From the NCBI GenBank assembly GCA_029858245.1, contig JAOUFL010000072.1, positions 1 through 10,041 on the forward strand: a stretch of DNA of 10,041 nucleotides. The letters are read 5' to 3'. The position numbers and the translations under genes are program-made. The notes under the pieces are model-generated. The model worked only from the letters and a program-made list of their open reading frames with translations. It was not told the DNA's origin and made no database searches. This document shows, piece after piece, positions 1 through 6,755 of the stretch (its first letter is position 1; every line of letters starts with the position of its first letter). Source of the stretch: Candidatus Zixiibacteriota bacterium (GTDB taxonomy: Bacteria > Zixibacteria > MSB-5A5 > RBG-16-43-9).

Positions 1-37
1 CGTCTCTATTTGTTTTTTAATTATCACGTAATAAAAT

Positions 38-487
38 ATGGATAAAATTTTTAAATTGAACCTTAAAATCGCTTTTTTAATTTACGTTTTCCTTGATTTG
101 ATCTGTGTGGGGATGGGAATGGGTGTCCCAGTCTTCTGTATATTGTTCGGGTTTGTAGTCGGGTGGTATATTGCCAGAAGAGTAACTCCACTTAAAGAAA
201 TTCCAAGGGATATTCTAAGAAAAGTTTTGGATTATGCCATTACCACTTCGTTATTTACTTTTATAGTGATGGCTGTTCTCTGGGGACCTACGATAAAATT
301 GCTTTTTACCCCAGCGTATGATTTCAAGAATTTCGGGATCCCCTTAATTCTTTATAATCCCAGGATGAGCTTTATCGGCTGGCTGGTTCTGATGGTATTT
401 ATATCCCCGTTTTTGCAGTTGTTGACCACGATTTTTGCGGCTTATTTGACTTTAATAAAAGTGTTAACAATCAAGAAACAACATTAA
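38..487 (+). CDS. Small polytopic membrane protein, function unknown
   Basis: This 149-residue protein is almost entirely hydrophobic, with about four likely membrane segments at residues 10-27, 28-46, 69-90 and 111-141. The short loops are basic (ARRVTPLKE around 46-54, and a KKQH tail). I recognise no family, catalytic motif or signal peptide, and a small inner-membrane protein is the safest call. The ATG at 38 is the first start in the frame and has no clear Shine-Dalgarno sequence, so the true start could be internal, for example Met26. The upstream region is cut by the window, so any operon partner is unseen. A strong hairpin with a T run follows 40 bases after the stop, so the gene probably ends its transcript. 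It converges on the leftward TPR genes. Confidence 0.72.
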   Translation: MDKIFKLNLKIAFLIYVFLDLICVGMGMGVPVFCILFGFVVGWYIARRVTPLKEIPRDILRKVLDYAITTSLFTFIVMAVLWGPTIKLLFTPAYDFKNFGIPLILYNPRMSFIGWLVLMVFISPFLQLLTTIFAAYLTLIKVLTIKKQH

Positions 488-527
488 ACTAAAAATAAAA
501 TCTTAAAGACGGCAAATATGTAGTAGC

Positions 528-553
528 GGAAGGCTTTAGCCTTCCATTTTTTT
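528..553 (+). terminator. Intrinsic terminator after the small membrane protein gene
   Basis: GGAAGGCT at 528-535 and AGCCTTCC at 538-545 form a perfect 8-bp inverted repeat (effectively 7 bp with a 4-base loop). One A and seven Ts follow at 547-553. It lies 40 bases downstream of the stop at 487, in the right orientation. The same hairpin is also part of a larger dispersed-type repeat (522-579), so it may be a repeat that doubles as a terminator. Confidence 0.7.
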
Positions 554-582
554 ATGGAAACCTGAAGGGTTGCCCTACTTCT

Positions 583-612
583 AAAAAAATAGAGATGCGT
601 AACAATGCATCT
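583..612 (-). terminator. Possible terminator hairpin, leftward
   Basis: Read on the minus strand, the AGATGC/GCATCT stem (593-612, 8-base loop) is followed by a short spacer and seven Ts (583-589). The stem is only 6 bp, so it is a weak candidate. It would act as a backup terminator for the leftward TPR transcript. Confidence 0.35.
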
Positions 613-672
613 TAACTTGTCTGATAAAAATAATAGTAAGGGCAGAACCCGCCTCAGGAGAGCTCTGTCCCT

Positions 673-711
673 AAAAAAAAGGAACTACAGAACAGGCAAG
701 ATGCCTGTTCT
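673..711 (-). terminator. Probable terminator of the leftward TPR transcript
   Basis: On the minus strand a perfect 10-bp stem with a 3-base loop (702-711 with 689-698) is followed, after 8 bases, by eight Ts (complement of A673-680). It starts about 40 bases past the stop of the last TPR gene at 751. The spacer before the T run is longer than ideal, which lowers confidence. A bulged second stem (639-672) follows immediately. Confidence 0.5.
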
Positions 712-750
712 ACCGAAAATTGATCTCACCTTACTCTCAACAAGGTAGGG

Positions 751-1788
751 TCATTTCTTCCCGGTGATTTTCAGAGATTTTTCCAGAAGCTCTTCTATCC
801 TCTCCAGCTTGTTCTCCTGTCTTTCCCTGGTTTTCTCATCCAGCTTATAACCCAAAGCCTCTTTACAGATCTGCATACATTCTGAGAAATCTCCAAAATT
901 AAAATAGCATTCTGCAATATGATATTTGCATTCTATGAGATTATAATACTGTTCTTCTGTATTGCGCTCTAACTTTTTGATAACCAGATTATAATATTCT
1001 ATAGCTTTTTCCCAGTTGTAAGTCTCGTAGCAAGCCATAGCTGAAGCCCAGAGGAAAATTTTACCATCCGGATACTCTTTTTGTAACATATCAGCCAGTG
1101 CTATTGCTTTGGAATAATCTTTTTCTTTTATATAAATCCAGATCAGGGCGTTTAAAGCTGTTACCCTCGAGAAAATACTTTTTTCTACAGTTGTTTTTAA
1201 CTCTTCTATTCCCCTTTCCCTTTCATCTGTAAAAAAAGGAAGCCAGGCAAAAGTTTTGGTGAAGTAACTAGTCCAGTAATGATACGAACCCAAGCCTAAA
1301 TAGGCATCGTAAAGGGTTGAATCGAGTTCAACTGCTTTTTTAAAGGCGGATTTTGCCTCCATGGCATTTTTTAAGGCAGACCACCAGCTTCCCTTGCGGG
1401 CTTTATACACCCCCAAGTAACCATAGGAATTACCCAGATAAAAATAATCCCAGGGGCTTTCATCTACGGAACGAATTTTTTTCTGGGCTAATTTAATAGC
1501 AGTTTCAAGAGTGGAGTAAAACTCCTTCTCTCTAAAATCGCTCTCATAATCCATCATCTCTGCCTGGTATAAAGCGCCTAAGAAAAAATAACCAGCAGGA
1601 TTTTGTGAATCGGAGCTTATAACCTGCCTGAACCTTTCCTCGGCGAAAAGATAGTTCTCATTTAAAGTGGCTTGTATACCCTCTAAGGATAGACTGGTAT
1701 AGGGCGGTGGTTCTATTGAATTAGAAGAGGAATAAAACGTAAGGAGCAGTAAAACAAAAGTTGAGACGATGCAAAACGTATTTTTCAT
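751..1788 (-). CDS. Exported TPR-repeat protein, paralogue 1
   Basis: This 345-residue protein has an N-terminal hydrophobic signal segment (residues 5-20, followed by SSSNS) and an otherwise helical body with TPR-like pairs, for example around 43-75, 113-125, 154-172, 210-235 and 240-270. It is probably periplasmic or envelope-associated. It is clearly a paralogue of the upstream gene: both share PAGYFF, a GSWW turn, the segment AVELDSTLYDAY (about 152-163), a YHYW motif (169-172) and WLPFF-DER (182-190). These aromatic-rich insertions are not generic TPR consensus and suggest a specific family with a conserved binding surface. Its ATG overlaps the TGA of the upstream gene as ATGA, so translation is probably coupled. 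No catalytic motif is visible. TPR proteins usually scaffold protein contacts, but the partner is unknown. Confidence 0.85.
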   Translation of the reverse strand: MKNTFCIVSTFVLLLLTFYSSSNSIEPPPYTSLSLEGIQATLNENYLFAEERFRQVISSDSQNPAGYFFLGALYQAEMMDYESDFREKEFYSTLETAIKLAQKKIRSVDESPWDYFYLGNSYGYLGVYKARKGSWWSALKNAMEAKSAFKKAVELDSTLYDAYLGLGSYHYWTSYFTKTFAWLPFFTDERERGIEELKTTVEKSIFSRVTALNALIWIYIKEKDYSKAIALADMLQKEYPDGKIFLWASAMACYETYNWEKAIEYYNLVIKKLERNTEEQYYNLIECKYHIAECYFNFGDFSECMQICKEALGYKLDEKTRERQENKLERIEELLEKSLKITGKK

Positions 1789-2876
1789 CTGGATTTCAAT
1801 CCCCCGGAGATTTTCTTTTGCAGATCCTTAATTTTATCCACAAAGGGTTCAGCATAATCATTCCCCTTTGTCTTTGGCTCCAGCTTTAAAGCCTGGCTTA
1901 ACTCCTCCTCAGCGGATTCCAAATCCCCCAAATTGTAATTTACGTACGCCAGCCAGTATCTGCACTCGTATTCACCTGCTGGGTCATAATAAGGCGAAGA
2001 TTTCAGGACATTCAATAACTCAAGAAAAATACCCTTAGCCTCCACCCAGTTGTCCAGCCCGATATAAGCAAAGCCGGTCATCCACAGACGAAAAGGGTCA
2101 TTTTCATTAATCCTTTTTACCTCCTGGCTCCATTTCAAAACAGCAGGGTAATCTTTTTCCTCCAGGTAGATGCGCAAAAGGGAATAGGCGGCTTCATCTT
2201 TAGCGTACTTCCCTTTCTGGATAGCAATCATCGTCTCCTGAATCCCCTTTTTCCTTTCATCCCCGAAAAAGGGCAGCCACCAGAAAAGCTTCGATTTCAC
2301 GCTTCTCCAGTAATGGTAGGCGCCCAGTCCGAAATAGGCATCGTAAAGAGTGGAATCCAGTTCCACGGCTTGTTTTAGATTGGAGTTAGCCTTCCCCCCA
2401 TCCCGGAATGCGCCCCACCAGCTTCCCCTGAAAGAGCGGTAGATGCCCCGGTAACCCAGAGAGCCTCCCAAATAAAAATGGTCTATGGCTGAATCGGGGT
2501 CCTTCTCTACTTTTTTAGTACCTTTCTCGATTGCCAGGTCAATATTTTTTTCAAAATCCGCTTGGTATTTCTCGTTTCTATAATCATCAATCAGAGTCTG
2601 TAAAGCTGCTGCGATGAAAAAATACCCAGCCGGGTCATCGGGGTATTTCTTCACTATTTTTTCAAACTCTGAAATTCCCTGCTTGAAGCTATCCCGATGG
2701 ATGTATTCTATACCCCTGAAGATGATGGAATCCAAATCCATAACCGTTTGCTCAGCAGTAGCTTCTATGGGGAAAAAAGAGAAAGCGAATAATAGACAAA
2801 GCAGTAACTTAGCAATATTTTTAATAATATACCTGATCGGAAAGCAAGCTTGAGGTAATTTTATATATTTTAGCAT
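1785..2876 (-). CDS. Exported TPR-repeat protein, paralogue 2
   Basis: From the ATG at 2876 this is a 363-residue protein. The frame is open upstream to a TTG at 2927, but that start has no ribosome site, whereas the ATG at 2876 has AAGGA six bases before it. The N-terminus then has basic residues, a hydrophobic stretch (about 24-40) and an ATA-E cleavage-like site near residue 41, consistent with export by signal peptide or with a membrane anchor. The body is TPR-like helices with the same family signatures as its downstream paralogue: PAGYFF, FYLGGSLGY, RGSWW, AVELDSTLYDAY (170-181), YHYW and WLPFFGDER (200-208). It follows the reductoisomerase homologue by about 85 bases on the same strand and overlaps the next gene by four bases, so the three may be cotranscribed. 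Its function is not recognised. Confidence 0.85.
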   Translation of the reverse strand: MLKYIKLPQACFPIRYIIKNIAKLLLCLLFAFSFFPIEATAEQTVMDLDSIIFRGIEYIHRDSFKQGISEFEKIVKKYPDDPAGYFFIAAALQTLIDDYRNEKYQADFEKNIDLAIEKGTKKVEKDPDSAIDHFYLGGSLGYRGIYRSFRGSWWGAFRDGGKANSNLKQAVELDSTLYDAYFGLGAYHYWRSVKSKLFWWLPFFGDERKKGIQETMIAIQKGKYAKDEAAYSLLRIYLEEKDYPAVLKWSQEVKRINENDPFRLWMTGFAYIGLDNWVEAKGIFLELLNVLKSSPYYDPAGEYECRYWLAYVNYNLGDLESAEEELSQALKLEPKTKGNDYAEPFVDKIKDLQKKISGGLKSR

Positions 2877-2882
2877 TTTATG

Positions 2883-2887
2883 TCCTT
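2883..2887 (-). promoter_or_regulatory. Ribosome binding site that sets the TPR paralogue 2 start
   Basis: TCCTT on the plus strand reads AAGGA on the minus strand, six bases before the ATG at 2876. The alternative upstream starts (TTG 2927, ATG 2912) have no comparable site, so this decides the start. Confidence 0.65.
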
Positions 2888-2961
2888 GCTCATAAATTCT
2901 TTTAGATACCATAAAGGTATTTCCCAAAAGAAATATTTTGTTTTTCTTTTTTACTCAAGAA

Positions 2962-3945
2962 TCATGTCAAAATTTTATGTAATCTCTCCCAGGTTTTTTG
3001 CAGTAGATTGTTTTTCCAGTATCTTTTAATCTTTTTATAATTTCTCATTCCTATTTTAGATTCCCTCATCCAGGTTTTTGCAAAATCGCCATTTTTTATC
3101 TTGGATAAAATATTTTTCATCATTTTTTCGTTTATCACTTTCTTACCCGAGATATAGGAGCCGAATTCCGCTGTCTGACTGATTTTATCGAACATACCGG
3201 CGATTCCGAATTTTTTTATTAGCTCAACGATCAGGTCGATCTGGTGAACACACTCAAGATAAGCATTTTCTGGAGATAACCCAGATTTCACCAGCGTCTT
3301 AAATCCTGTACTCAAAAGCTCAGACAATCCCCCGCATAAAACTGCTTGTTCTCCAAACAGGTCTCCTATAGCTTCGTCTTTGAAAGTAGTCGAGATTGCC
3401 CCAGCTTTAGTTGAGCCGATTCCCCTGGCATACGCAAGGGCTTTATCCAGAGCCTTTCCGGAATAATCATGTTCCATCGCAATAAAGGATGTGACGCCTT
3501 TTCCTTCTAAGAAAAGTTTTCGAACCATTTCTCCGGGTCCGTGGGGTGCTACGAGGATGACGTCTGTATATTCAGGAGGTTTTATCAGCTTGAAATGGAT
3601 ACTGTAAGCATGGGCAAAAACTAATGACTTTCCCGGGATCAGATTATTATGTATGCTTTTTTCATAAAGCTCTTGATGTTTATGGTCCGGTGCTAAGACT
3701 GAGATTATATCTCCGATTTTGACTGCTTTTTCCGGAGTATAGACTATAAAACCATCTTTCAGCGCAGCTTTTCTATCCTTATTATTTCGGGGAAGCCCGA
3801 TTATTACCTCTAAGCCAGAATCCCTTAAATTCAAAGCCTGTGCTCTTCCCTGACTTCCATATCCCAGGATGGAAATAGTTTTATCATTTAAATATTCGAG
3901 GGAGGCGTCCTTATCTTTATAGAGTTTAAAAGAATTTTTTCTCAT
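2962..3945 (-). CDS. Divergent ketol-acid reductoisomerase (IlvC-like)
   Basis: This is a class I-length KARI homologue: 327 residues from the ATG at 3945, or 340 from a GTG at 3984. Family proteins start close to the LYKDKD segment, so the ATG is preferred, although neither start has a good ribosome site. Numbering below is from the GTG. The Rossmann motif is GYGSQG (41-46). The knotted C-terminal domain shows DLFGEQAVLCGG (208-219). Of the eight polar active-site residues studied in E. coli IlvC, six are kept: His125, Glu204, Asp208, Glu212, Glu244 and Ser269. Two are changed: the catalytic Lys of APKGPG is His148 (APHGPGE), and the second Glu of ECLHE is Gln248 (ECVHQ). The cofactor loop (GLPRNNKDRKAA) also lacks the usual serine pattern. 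Known KARIs isomerise and reduce acetolactate with NADPH and Mg. Here no ilvB, ilvH, ilvD or leu genes are adjacent, so a different 2-keto or related substrate is possible. Confidence 0.88.
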   Translation of the reverse strand: MRKNSFKLYKDKDASLEYLNDKTISILGYGSQGRAQALNLRDSGLEVIIGLPRNNKDRKAALKDGFIVYTPEKAVKIGDIISVLAPDHKHQELYEKSIHNNLIPGKSLVFAHAYSIHFKLIKPPEYTDVILVAPHGPGEMVRKLFLEGKGVTSFIAMEHDYSGKALDKALAYARGIGSTKAGAISTTFKDEAIGDLFGEQAVLCGGLSELLSTGFKTLVKSGLSPENAYLECVHQIDLIVELIKKFGIAGMFDKISQTAEFGSYISGKKVINEKMMKNILSKIKNGDFAKTWMRESKIGMRNYKKIKRYWKNNLLQKTWERLHKILT

Positions 3946-4075
3946 AGCTTTAATATAAATAAATCCGTTCTGATTTAAAAACACTTTTTGAACAAACCGT
4001 CATCGTATAACATCATATTGCTTGCCGAGCTGAGGTTCTGGCAGATATAATTTTCATTTAAAATTAAAAAAATTC
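3946..4075. other. Divergent intergenic region upstream of the KARI-like gene
   Basis: This AT-rich 130-base stretch separates the leftward KARI-like gene from the rightward riboswitch promoter. A promoter for the leftward gene must lie here or overlap the riboswitch promoter. I see several AT-rich -10-like hexamers on the minus strand but none with a convincing -35 partner, so no promoter is called. Confidence 0.4.
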
Positions 4076-4103
4076 TTGACAAATAAATAATATAAGGTAA
4101 AAT
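4076..4103 (+). promoter_or_regulatory. Sigma-70-type promoter for the B12 riboswitch operon
   Basis: TTGACA at 4076-4081 is a perfect -35 hexamer. TAAAAT at 4098-4103 matches the -10 consensus at five of six positions, with a 16-base spacer. Transcription would begin near 4110, about 15-20 bases before the riboswitch core, which is the expected arrangement. Confidence 0.72.
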
Positions 4104-4124
4104 TAGTTTAAATAGTTCTTTGAT

Positions 4125-4303
4125 ATTGAATATGCGATCTGGTAAATGGGAAGGCGGTGAGATTCCGCCACAGCCCCGCTACTGTAAATGGCTACGAAAG
4201 CTTTGATTAAACCACTGTCGTTAGAGGGAAACCTCTTGGATGATGGGAAGGTAAAGCCAGTAGGCTTGAAGCCAGCAAGTCAGTAAACCTGCCAGGTTGT
4301 TTA
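4125..4303 (+). promoter_or_regulatory. Cobalamin (AdoCbl-type) riboswitch aptamer
   Basis: The conserved core is unmistakable. TGGGAA (4147-4152) is followed by a GGCGG/CCGCC hairpin, then CACAGCCCCGCTACTGT (4169-4185), CCACTG (4211-4216), GATGGGAAGG (4242-4251), and the B12 box with AGCAAGTCAG and ACCTGCC (4274-4293). These are the diagnostic segments of the cobalamin riboswitch in their usual order and spacing. The outer boundaries (P1 stem) are estimates. It lies between a strong promoter and a TonB-dependent receptor gene, so cobalamin binding should lower expression of the downstream uptake genes. That regulatory direction is family knowledge, not shown here. Confidence 0.95.
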
Positions 4304-4353
4304 AGTACTAAATTTTCCTTGCGCGGGTAGGGAATAAGGTTTGAAACCAATTT

Positions 4354-4386
4354 AGCCAGTTTACCTTTTTCGCAAGCTGGCTTTTT
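4354..4386 (+). terminator. Riboswitch-linked intrinsic terminator in the leader
   Basis: AGCCAGTTT (4354-4362) pairs with AAGCTGGCT (4374-4382) as a 9-bp stem with one G-U pair and an 11-base loop. The stem runs straight into a T run (4382-4386). It lies about 60 bases after the aptamer and 64 bases before the receptor start, so it is probably the transcriptional part of the expression platform. Its 5' arm contains GTTTAC (4359-4364), complementary to GTAAAC (4283-4288) in the B12 box region, which is a possible antiterminator pairing. Confidence 0.65.
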
Positions 4387-4448
4387 GTTTCTCAGGTAAA
4401 AATCTTTCAGCCCTTCCTCTACCCGGCAGGATAGCTTGAGAAACAAAA
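4383..4448 (+). promoter_or_regulatory. Long hairpin covering the receptor start region
   Basis: TTTTGTTTCTCA (4383-4394) is perfectly complementary to TGAGAAACAAAA (4437-4448). This 12-bp stem could extend by three further pairs (two wobbles), and its 3' arm ends one base before the receptor ATG at 4450. If formed, it would hide the ribosome-binding region. The 5' arm overlaps the T run of the upstream terminator, so it matters only in read-through transcripts. CTACCCG (4419-4425) in its loop is also complementary to CGGGTAG (4324-4330), allowing a long-range or alternative fold. Confidence 0.5.
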
Positions 4449-4449
4449 T

Positions 4450-6702
4450 ATGAAAAGACTTTTAATTCCTCTTCTGTCTGTAATCTCAAGTTCATTATTT
4501 TTACTACCTCTTGTATTCGCACAATCCACTATAAAAATTCAGGGTAAGATACACGACGAAGATAATCTACATCCTATAGCTGAAGCCACAATCAAGATTT
4601 TGAATACCAGCTATGAATCCCTTTCGGATACCAGAGGATTTTTCTATTTTGAGAATATTCCTGCAGGTACATATACTCTGGAGGTTTCAGCTTGTGCATA
4701 TGAGGGTGAAAAAATCTTGGCCGTGGTGGTGAATGAGGATATCACCGCAGAAGTTGATATCCGCCTGAAAAAAAGAGTTTACTTCCTGCCAGGGATTGAA
4801 ATTTCCAGTAAAAAACCTCCTTCTGGAATCATCAGCATTGAAACTATAGACAGAGAAGATATCGAGAAGATGCAGGCAAGAAGTCTTTCTGAGGTCATCG
4901 AGTCGGCAAACGGTGTTTACCTGCAGAAAAGCGGAACAGTGGCTGGGTCTCACCAGGTGAGCATCCGGGGAAGCTCACCCGAGCATGTTCTGGTGCTCCT
5001 CGACGGACAGAAGCTAAACCCCTCCGGAAATGGCATAGCTGACCTGAATACAATCCCCCTGGAAATGGTGGAGAAGATCGAGATTTTAAAAGGAGGGCAA
5101 TCTGCCAGCTATGGTGCAGATGCCCTGGGAGGAGTTATCAATATAATCTCTCTTCCCACAAGAAAAAAAGAACCATCCAGGTTAAAACTGGAAAATCATT
5201 GGGGGAAGTGGAAGACCGAGATATTGAATACCTCAATTTCTCATCAATTTCTTGATAAGTTATTTTTAAAGTTTGCCTATACCCATGAATATTCCAAAAG
5301 CGATTTCAAAATATGGGTTTATGATGACCCGGAGAAGCGGGAGCTTTTGAACCAGCAGGGCAAAAATGGGGACAGCACCACTACCAGGGGAAATGCTTAT
5401 CATAAAGCTACCAATATATTCTTTTCCGGAAATTACATCTTTAATCCGAAAACCGAGCTGAGCTTTTCCGGGCAGGCTTATCAGGCAAAAAGGGGGATTC
5501 CGGGGAGCTATGGCTGGATGGTAGCATATCAAAATGCCCGGGCAGAGGATGAACGCAGGCTTTTGAGCCTGAAACTGACCAGGCGTTTTTCCGCAAGCTT
5601 TTTTCTGGAAAGCAGTTCAGGGTATTCCCGCTTCAAACAGCATTTCCAGAATGATACTATCTCTGTTTTCGATTCCAAATATGTGGATGAGATAATAGAT
5701 TTTTCTCTGCTTGCCCATATGCAGCCCCTTCAAACTAACACGCTAAAAGCCGGGACCCAGTTTCAGGAAGACGTTTTAAATCAGAATGATTTTCTTAATC
5801 CGGAGAAAAGCCTGGGTAAGATAAAAAGGTCGGCCTTCAGTCTCTTCTTCTCGGATCAACAGGAGTTTACCCTGCCTGAAGCTTTGTTCTTCAAGAACCT
5901 GACTTTGAATTTTGCCCTGAGATGGGATGATTCAAAATTTCTAAGGGATTTCCTTTCCCCACAGACGGGTCTGGTGCTCTCGAAAGGCGAAAGATACCGC
6001 TTAGCCTTAAGAGCCAGTTACGGGAAATCTTATCGCCAGCCCTCCAATAATGCCCTGTTCTGGAAAGGGGATGTTTTCGCTGAAGGGAACCCCAATCTTC
6101 TGCCGGAAAAATCAGAAGATTCAGAAGCAGGGGGTGAAATTCATCTTCCCTGGCTGGGGGAGCTTTCTGCTGGAATAACCTATTTTCATAGCGTAGTGAC
6201 AGATCTTATCGAATGGCAGAGAAGTTTTAATGGCAGATATTATCCGGTCAATGTCTCAAAGGTGAAAATCTATGGGCATGAGGATTTCATAACCTGGAAA
6301 AGCCCAAAGGAGTTTTTTGAGATTAGCTATAACAATACGGTCTCTATTGCTAAGAACAAAAGCGGGGACAGGCTGGAAGATGGTAAGTTCATTCCTTTCA
6401 GACCCCGATATTTAACCAACTTGAGTTTCAGGTTTGAATATAAGCTGCTTGAAATCCTGTATAAAGTCCGCTGGGTTTCAGAGCGATTTACCGGACCAGC
6501 TAACACCAAAAAAGAGGAGCCTTATCACTTAGAGGACCTGATGATAGATTTGAAAAAGAAATTCGGGAATATGGAGACAAGACTCAAATTAGAATGGAAT
6601 AATCTTAGGGATGAGGAATATAAGCTTATCTACCGCCATCCAATGCCTGGAAGAGAATGGGGAATAAGCTTATCCCTGAGCTGGGAATTGAATCGGAATT
6701 AA
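4450..6702 (+). CDS. TonB-dependent outer-membrane receptor, BtuB-like corrinoid importer
   Basis: This 750-residue receptor has a signal peptide (residues 1-25, ending VFAQ). A carboxypeptidase-regulatory-like beta-sandwich follows at about 27-107 (IQGKIHDEDNLHPIAEATI, then TRGFFYFENIPAGTYTLEV). The TonB plug spans about 118-236, with the family motifs VSIRGSSPEHVLVLLDG (170-186), the EKIEILKGGQSASYGADALGG stretch (208-228) and a VINII end. The remaining 500 or so residues show alternating strands of a 22-stranded barrel, ending in a C-terminal strand (ISLSLSWEL). A classical TonB box is not obvious, but GIEISSKKP (115-123) sits where one would be. The sequence alone does not fix the substrate, but the cobalamin riboswitch just upstream strongly suggests a corrinoid. 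The start lacks a strong ribosome site, and its region can be paired in a hairpin. It is followed 53 bases later by a secreted propeller, probably in the same operon. Confidence 0.9.
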   Translation: MKRLLIPLLSVISSSLFLLPLVFAQSTIKIQGKIHDEDNLHPIAEATIKILNTSYESLSDTRGFFYFENIPAGTYTLEVSACAYEGEKILAVVVNEDITAEVDIRLKKRVYFLPGIEISSKKPPSGIISIETIDREDIEKMQARSLSEVIESANGVYLQKSGTVAGSHQVSIRGSSPEHVLVLLDGQKLNPSGNGIADLNTIPLEMVEKIEILKGGQSASYGADALGGVINIISLPTRKKEPSRLKLENHWGKWKTEILNTSISHQFLDKLFLKFAYTHEYSKSDFKIWVYDDPEKRELLNQQGKNGDSTTTRGNAYHKATNIFFSGNYIFNPKTELSFSGQAYQAKRGIPGSYGWMVAYQNARAEDERRLLSLKLTRRFSASFFLESSSGYSRFKQHFQNDTISVFDSKYVDEIIDFSLLAHMQPLQTNTLKAGTQFQEDVLNQNDFLNPEKSLGKIKRSAFSLFFSDQQEFTLPEALFFKNLTLNFALRWDDSKFLRDFLSPQTGLVLSKGERYRLALRASYGKSYRQPSNNALFWKGDVFAEGNPNLLPEKSEDSEAGGEIHLPWLGELSAGITYFHSVVTDLIEWQRSFNGRYYPVNVSKVKIYGHEDFITWKSPKEFFEISYNNTVSIAKNKSGDRLEDGKFIPFRPRYLTNLSFRFEYKLLEILYKVRWVSERFTGPANTKKEEPYHLEDLMIDLKKKFGNMETRLKLEWNNLRDEEYKLIYRHPMPGREWGISLSLSWELNRN

Positions 6703-6743
6703 ATTTTTAATTCATCAGACAATGTTTAAAAAATAATTACAAT

Positions 6744-6749
6744 GGAGGT
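6744..6749 (+). promoter_or_regulatory. Strong ribosome binding site of the propeller-dockerin gene
   Basis: GGAGGT lies six bases before the ATG at 6756 and fixes this start. It is much stronger than any site before the upstream receptor gene, so the propeller may be translated efficiently and independently from the shared transcript. No terminator is visible in the 53-base gap. Confidence 0.75.
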
Positions 6750-6755
6750 TTTATC

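Larger units (their letters stand above)
522..711. repeat. Cluster of short hairpin repeats in a convergent gap
   Basis: At least four inverted repeats sit within 190 bases. Unit 1 (522-579) has outer arms AGTAG/CTACT enclosing the GGAAGGCT hairpin and a weaker AACC/GGTT hairpin (559-562 with 568-571). Unit 2 is AGATGC (593-598) with GCATCT (607-612). Unit 3 is AGGGCAGA (639-646) with TCTGTCCCT (664-672), paired with one bulged base. Unit 4 is AGAACAGGCA (689-698) with TGCCTGTTCT (702-711), a perfect 10-bp stem. Homopolymer runs lie between them: T at 547-553, A at 583-589 and A at 673-680. The gap has no open frame of note. The pattern resembles dispersed intergenic palindromes (REP/MITE-like), but genome copy number cannot be seen from here. 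Confidence 0.55.

Noticed and set aside
522..711. CRISPR-like array
   Set aside because: The palindromes differ from each other and are unevenly spaced. No direct repeat with uniform spacers is present.
2614..2853. Plus-strand 79-residue open frame inside TPR paralogue 2
   Set aside because: It is a shadow frame of a well-supported TPR gene, with no ribosome site or family resemblance.
2877..2927. N-terminal extension of TPR paralogue 2 from a TTG at 2927
   Set aside because: No ribosome site precedes the TTG or the ATG at 2912, while AAGGA precedes the ATG at 2876 and a signal-like segment follows it.
3946..3984. N-terminal extension of the KARI-like protein from a GTG at 3984
   Set aside because: The added residues have no counterpart in class I KARIs, which begin close to the LYKDKD segment. 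No ribosome site supports the GTG, but this is not certain because the ATG at 3945 also lacks one.
4338..4348. GGTTTGAAACC as a separate regulatory hairpin
   Set aside because: The loop would be a single base and the usable stem only 3-4 bp, so it is more likely an accessory part of alternative leader pairings.
4207..4446. 79-residue open frame on the minus strand
   Set aside because: It lies antisense to the cobalamin riboswitch and leader, whose conserved RNA sequence explains the stretch. The protein has no recognisable features.
4687..5532. Minus-strand open frames within the receptor gene
   Set aside because: They are antisense to the plug and barrel coding sequence, which carries clear family motifs, so they are chance frames.
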